13,829 bases of DNA from Solirubrobacteraceae bacterium (GTDB lineage Bacteria; Actinomycetota; Thermoleophilia; Solirubrobacterales; Solirubrobacteraceae): assembly GCA_016462245.1 (NCBI GenBank), contig JAEMTR010000021.1:1-13829 (forward strand), read 5' to 3'. The notes below the pieces were generated by a model. It was not told the DNA's origin. It saw nothing but the letters and a program-made list of their open reading frames with translations, and ran no database searches. This document shows positions 12,455 through 13,829 of this stretch, piece after piece. Every line of letters starts with the position of its first letter. Position 1 is the first letter of the stretch. The position numbers were made by a program, and so were the translations under genes.

Positions 12455-13138
12455 TTATTGGCGATTACCGAGGAAGACGGTGGCGAAGTAGATCAGCTGA
12501 GAAAGCGCGGCCAGCGCGCCGGCAACGTAGGTCATCGCAGCAGCCCGCAGCACTCGGCTAACCCCTTCACTTTCATCGGCATTCGCGATCCCCAGCTCTT
12601 TGAGCTGCACTGCGGCGCGGCGCGACGCGTCGAACTCGACCGGGAGCGTCACGAACTGGAAGATGACGACCGCGGCGTAAAGCGCGATCGCGACGTAGAC
12701 CAGGCCGAGGAAGCCGAGAATCGCGCCGCCGAAAAGCAGGATCATCCAGGTGCTCGAAGCGAAGGCGGTAACCGGCCAGAGCGCCGAGCGGATTGTCATC
12801 GGCGTGTAAGCCTTGGCGTGCTGAATAGCGTGGCCAACTTCATGCGCGGCGACCGCCGTCGAGCTGATCGAGGTGCCACCGAAGACCGGTTCAGAAAGGT
12901 GAACGCTGCGCGTCCGTGGGTCGTAATGGTCTGTGAACCAGCCGGGAACCGAGCGCACCGGAACGTCAGTAAGCCCATTGGCAATCAAGATCCGTTCGGC
13001 AATCTGGGCGCCGTTCATACCGCTGTCCTCGGGAACCTCTGCGTAGCGACGGAAGGTGCTCTTGACCTTGTGCTGAGCCCACATGCCGAAGCCAAGAGGC
13101 ACCAGCAGGCAGAGGATGAAGAGGCCGAAGCTGCTCAC
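12455..13138 (-). CDS. YugP-type membrane zinc metallopeptidase
   Basis: A 227-residue protein of the YugP family (neutral zinc metallopeptidase 2). It has an N-terminal helix (about 4-20), a domain with 'MNGAQIAERIL' (about 41-51) and 'GWFTDHYDPRTRSVHLSE' (about 66-83), the zinc motif HEVGH at 99-103 in 'AVAAHEVGHAIQHA', two membrane helices (about 118-162), the likely third ligand in 'LPVEFDASRRA' (about 165-175), and a last hydrophobic segment (about 200-222). This architecture and about 225-residue length are typical. Function is poorly known; family members are predicted membrane proteases. The GTG start at 13136-13138 overlaps the marR TGA as GTGA, so it is probably translated by coupling to marR. 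It is the second membrane zinc peptidase in the window, unrelated to the M48 enzyme apart from the HExxH motif. Confidence 0.93.
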   Translation of the reverse strand: MSSFGLFILCLLVPLGFGMWAQHKVKSTFRRYAEVPEDSGMNGAQIAERILIANGLTDVPVRSVPGWFTDHYDPRTRSVHLSEPVFGGTSISSTAVAAHEVGHAIQHAKAYTPMTIRSALWPVTAFASSTWMILLFGGAILGFLGLVYVAIALYAAVVIFQFVTLPVEFDASRRAAVQLKELGIANADESEGVSRVLRAAAMTYVAGALAALSQLIYFATVFLGNRQ

Positions 13139-13644
13139 GCGGCCGACTGGGAAGCGGGGCAGTCGGCTTCGACTTCGCTGGCCGGCAGAAGCTTGCTCCA
13201 GCAGACGGCGAGCGCTTGCTGCTCGGCGCTACTCAAATGGCCAAGGAATACGCGGCGGACACCTTCGAGGTGGGTTGGTCGCGCCTGCGCCAGCCGCTCG
13301 CGCCCCGTCACCGTTAGCCGCGCAAAAGATCCGCGCGCGTCGCTTGGGCAGGATTCGCGAACAAGCAGCTCTTCGCGCGCCAACCTATCGACGAGCCGCG
13401 TCAGGCCGCTACGGCTGAGCACAGCCAGCTCGGCCAGCTCCGACATCCGCAGATGGCCGTCCTCGGCGCCGTCAAGGTGGAGCAGAACTTCGTACGAGCT
13501 GAGCGAGATTCCGTGCGCGCTTAGCATCTCAGCGTCGAGCTGCTTGGTGACGGCGGCGTGAGCCCTCAGCATCCCTCGCCAAGCAAGCGCCTCACGGCCG
13601 GAGAGCTTGAGATCAAGCGTTGCTGTTGGAATCGAACTGGCCAC
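13135..13644 (-). CDS. MarR-family transcriptional regulator
   Basis: A 169-residue winged-helix regulator. Helices at about 17-60 would form the dimer interface. The helix-turn-helix is at about 66-92 (RMSELAELAVLSRSGLTRLVDRLAR), followed by the wing with the MarR signature D-x-R, here 'DARGSFARLTVTG' at 102-114, and C-terminal dimer helices. Cys99 precedes the wing in 'RESCPSD', a place where many relatives also have Cys-Pro; a redox role cannot be told from sequence. The start is GTG 13642-13644, with a GAGGG about 12 nt upstream. The gene is divergent from a VOC-type ring-cleaving dioxygenase 97 bp away and is coupled by a 4-nt overlap to the YugP-type peptidase. By analogy with MhqR of Bacillus it may repress the dioxygenase and itself until a quinone or other electrophile binds; this is inference. 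Confidence 0.93.
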   Translation of the reverse strand: MASSIPTATLDLKLSGREALAWRGMLRAHAAVTKQLDAEMLSAHGISLSSYEVLLHLDGAEDGHLRMSELAELAVLSRSGLTRLVDRLAREELLVRESCPSDARGSFARLTVTGRERLAQARPTHLEGVRRVFLGHLSSAEQQALAVCWSKLLPASEVEADCPASQSAA

Positions 13645-13741
13645 AATAGGTCGTCCCTCGAGACCCCTTTACGGTAGCAGTGGCCCGCGCCGGTGCCGTG
13701 ATCAGAAACCGTATCTCTGCCTGTCTCGCTAGGCTCGTTAG
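13645..13741. promoter_or_regulatory. Divergent control region between marR and the dioxygenase gene
   Basis: This 97-bp intergenic stretch should hold both promoters and the MarR operator. TAGGCT (13730-13735) is a TANNNT -10-like hexamer 6 nt before the dioxygenase ATG, consistent with a leaderless transcript. On the minus strand TACCGT (13676-13671) is a possible -10 for marR. Between it and the marR start lies an imperfect inverted repeat, GGTC (13649-13652) and GACC (13662-13665), around a CTCGAG palindrome (13657-13662). A second palindrome, TGATCA, is at 13699-13704, and a TATCTC half-site-like sequence is at 13712-13717. Which, if any, binds MarR is not shown. Confidence 0.4.
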
Positions 13742-13829
13742 ATGGCTCTGGACGGCATACATCACATCACTGCAATCACAGGTGACGCGCAGGCGAACGT
13801 CGATTTCTACGCTGGCGTGATGGGCCTGA
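13742..13829 (+). CDS. VOC-family ring-cleaving dioxygenase, N-terminus only (MhqO/MhqA-like)
   Basis: The first 29 codons are visible before the window ends. The N-terminus MALDGIHHITAITGDAQANV followed by DFYAGVMGL is the conserved opening of the vicinal-oxygen-chelate (glyoxalase/extradiol dioxygenase) proteins annotated as ring-cleaving dioxygenase MhqO, MhqE or MhqA. The HH pair at residues 7-8 contains the first metal-ligand His of the betaalphabetabetabeta module. In Bacillus subtilis such enzymes are induced by methylhydroquinone and catechol and are repressed by the MarR-type MhqR. The catalytic part is outside the window, so a different VOC enzyme is possible. The ATG at 13742 has no Shine-Dalgarno but has a -10-like TAGGCT 6 nt upstream. 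Confidence 0.75.
   Translation, partial: MALDGIHHITAITGDAQANVDFYAGVMGL

Noticed and set aside
12458..13561. A long plus-strand open frame (367 codons) opposite the YugP-type peptidase and marR.
   Set aside because: It is antisense to two clear gene families, its predicted protein is Arg/Ala-rich with no recognisable fold, and long antisense frames are expected in GC-rich DNA.

Overview
The window looks like ordinary core chromosome of a GC-rich, Gram-positive actinobacterium. Gene content and the style of several proteins (System I cytochrome c genes, a PknB-type kinase, tgt, a YugP-type peptidase, RlmH) suggest the Thermoleophilia/Solirubrobacterales. That placement is inference from recognised families, not from a search. 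I see no insertion sequence, phage, integrase or CRISPR array. Genes are tightly packed, with many 1-4 nt overlaps, and intergenic DNA is scarce.

Layout. (1) 1-140: the 3' end of a plus-strand gene, probably an iron-containing alcohol dehydrogenase, ending at a strong hairpin. (2) 176-5471: a cytochrome c maturation (Ccm, System I) locus split into two divergent arms around a tRNA-Gly(CCC). The minus arm reads ccmE-ccmF-ccmI-like-secG. The plus arm reads ccmG-ccmH-ccdA, joined by stop/start overlaps. The ABC exporter and CcmC/CcmD are not in the window. (3) 5468-8791, minus: M48 membrane peptidase - rlmH - argS. (4) 8823-11220, plus: a calcineurin-like phosphoesterase, a small lipoprotein with a Thr/Pro tail, and a one-pass membrane Ser/Thr kinase. 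(5) 11226-13644, minus: MarR regulator - YugP-type membrane zinc peptidase - tgt. (6) 13742 to the end: the first 29 codons of a VOC-fold ring-cleaving dioxygenase, divergent from marR.

How the genes work together. The Ccm proteins ferry haem to the outer face of the membrane (CcmE, CcmF) and keep apocytochrome cysteines reduced (CcdA to CcmG/CcmH), so that haem can be ligated. The phosphoesterase/lipoprotein/kinase set looks like a small cell-envelope signalling operon. MarR with the divergent dioxygenase resembles the MhqR-Mhq quinone/electrophile response of Bacillus.

Most interesting points: CcmE has Cys in place of the haem-binding His, yet CcmG and CcmH are present, although Cys-type CcmE is best known from systems that lack them. 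The Tgt has a shortened substrate loop and an insertion of about 20 residues. The lipoprotein-kinase pair lacks PASTA domains. The MarR gene is translationally coupled to a membrane peptidase. I did not find a clearly unprecedented multi-gene system.
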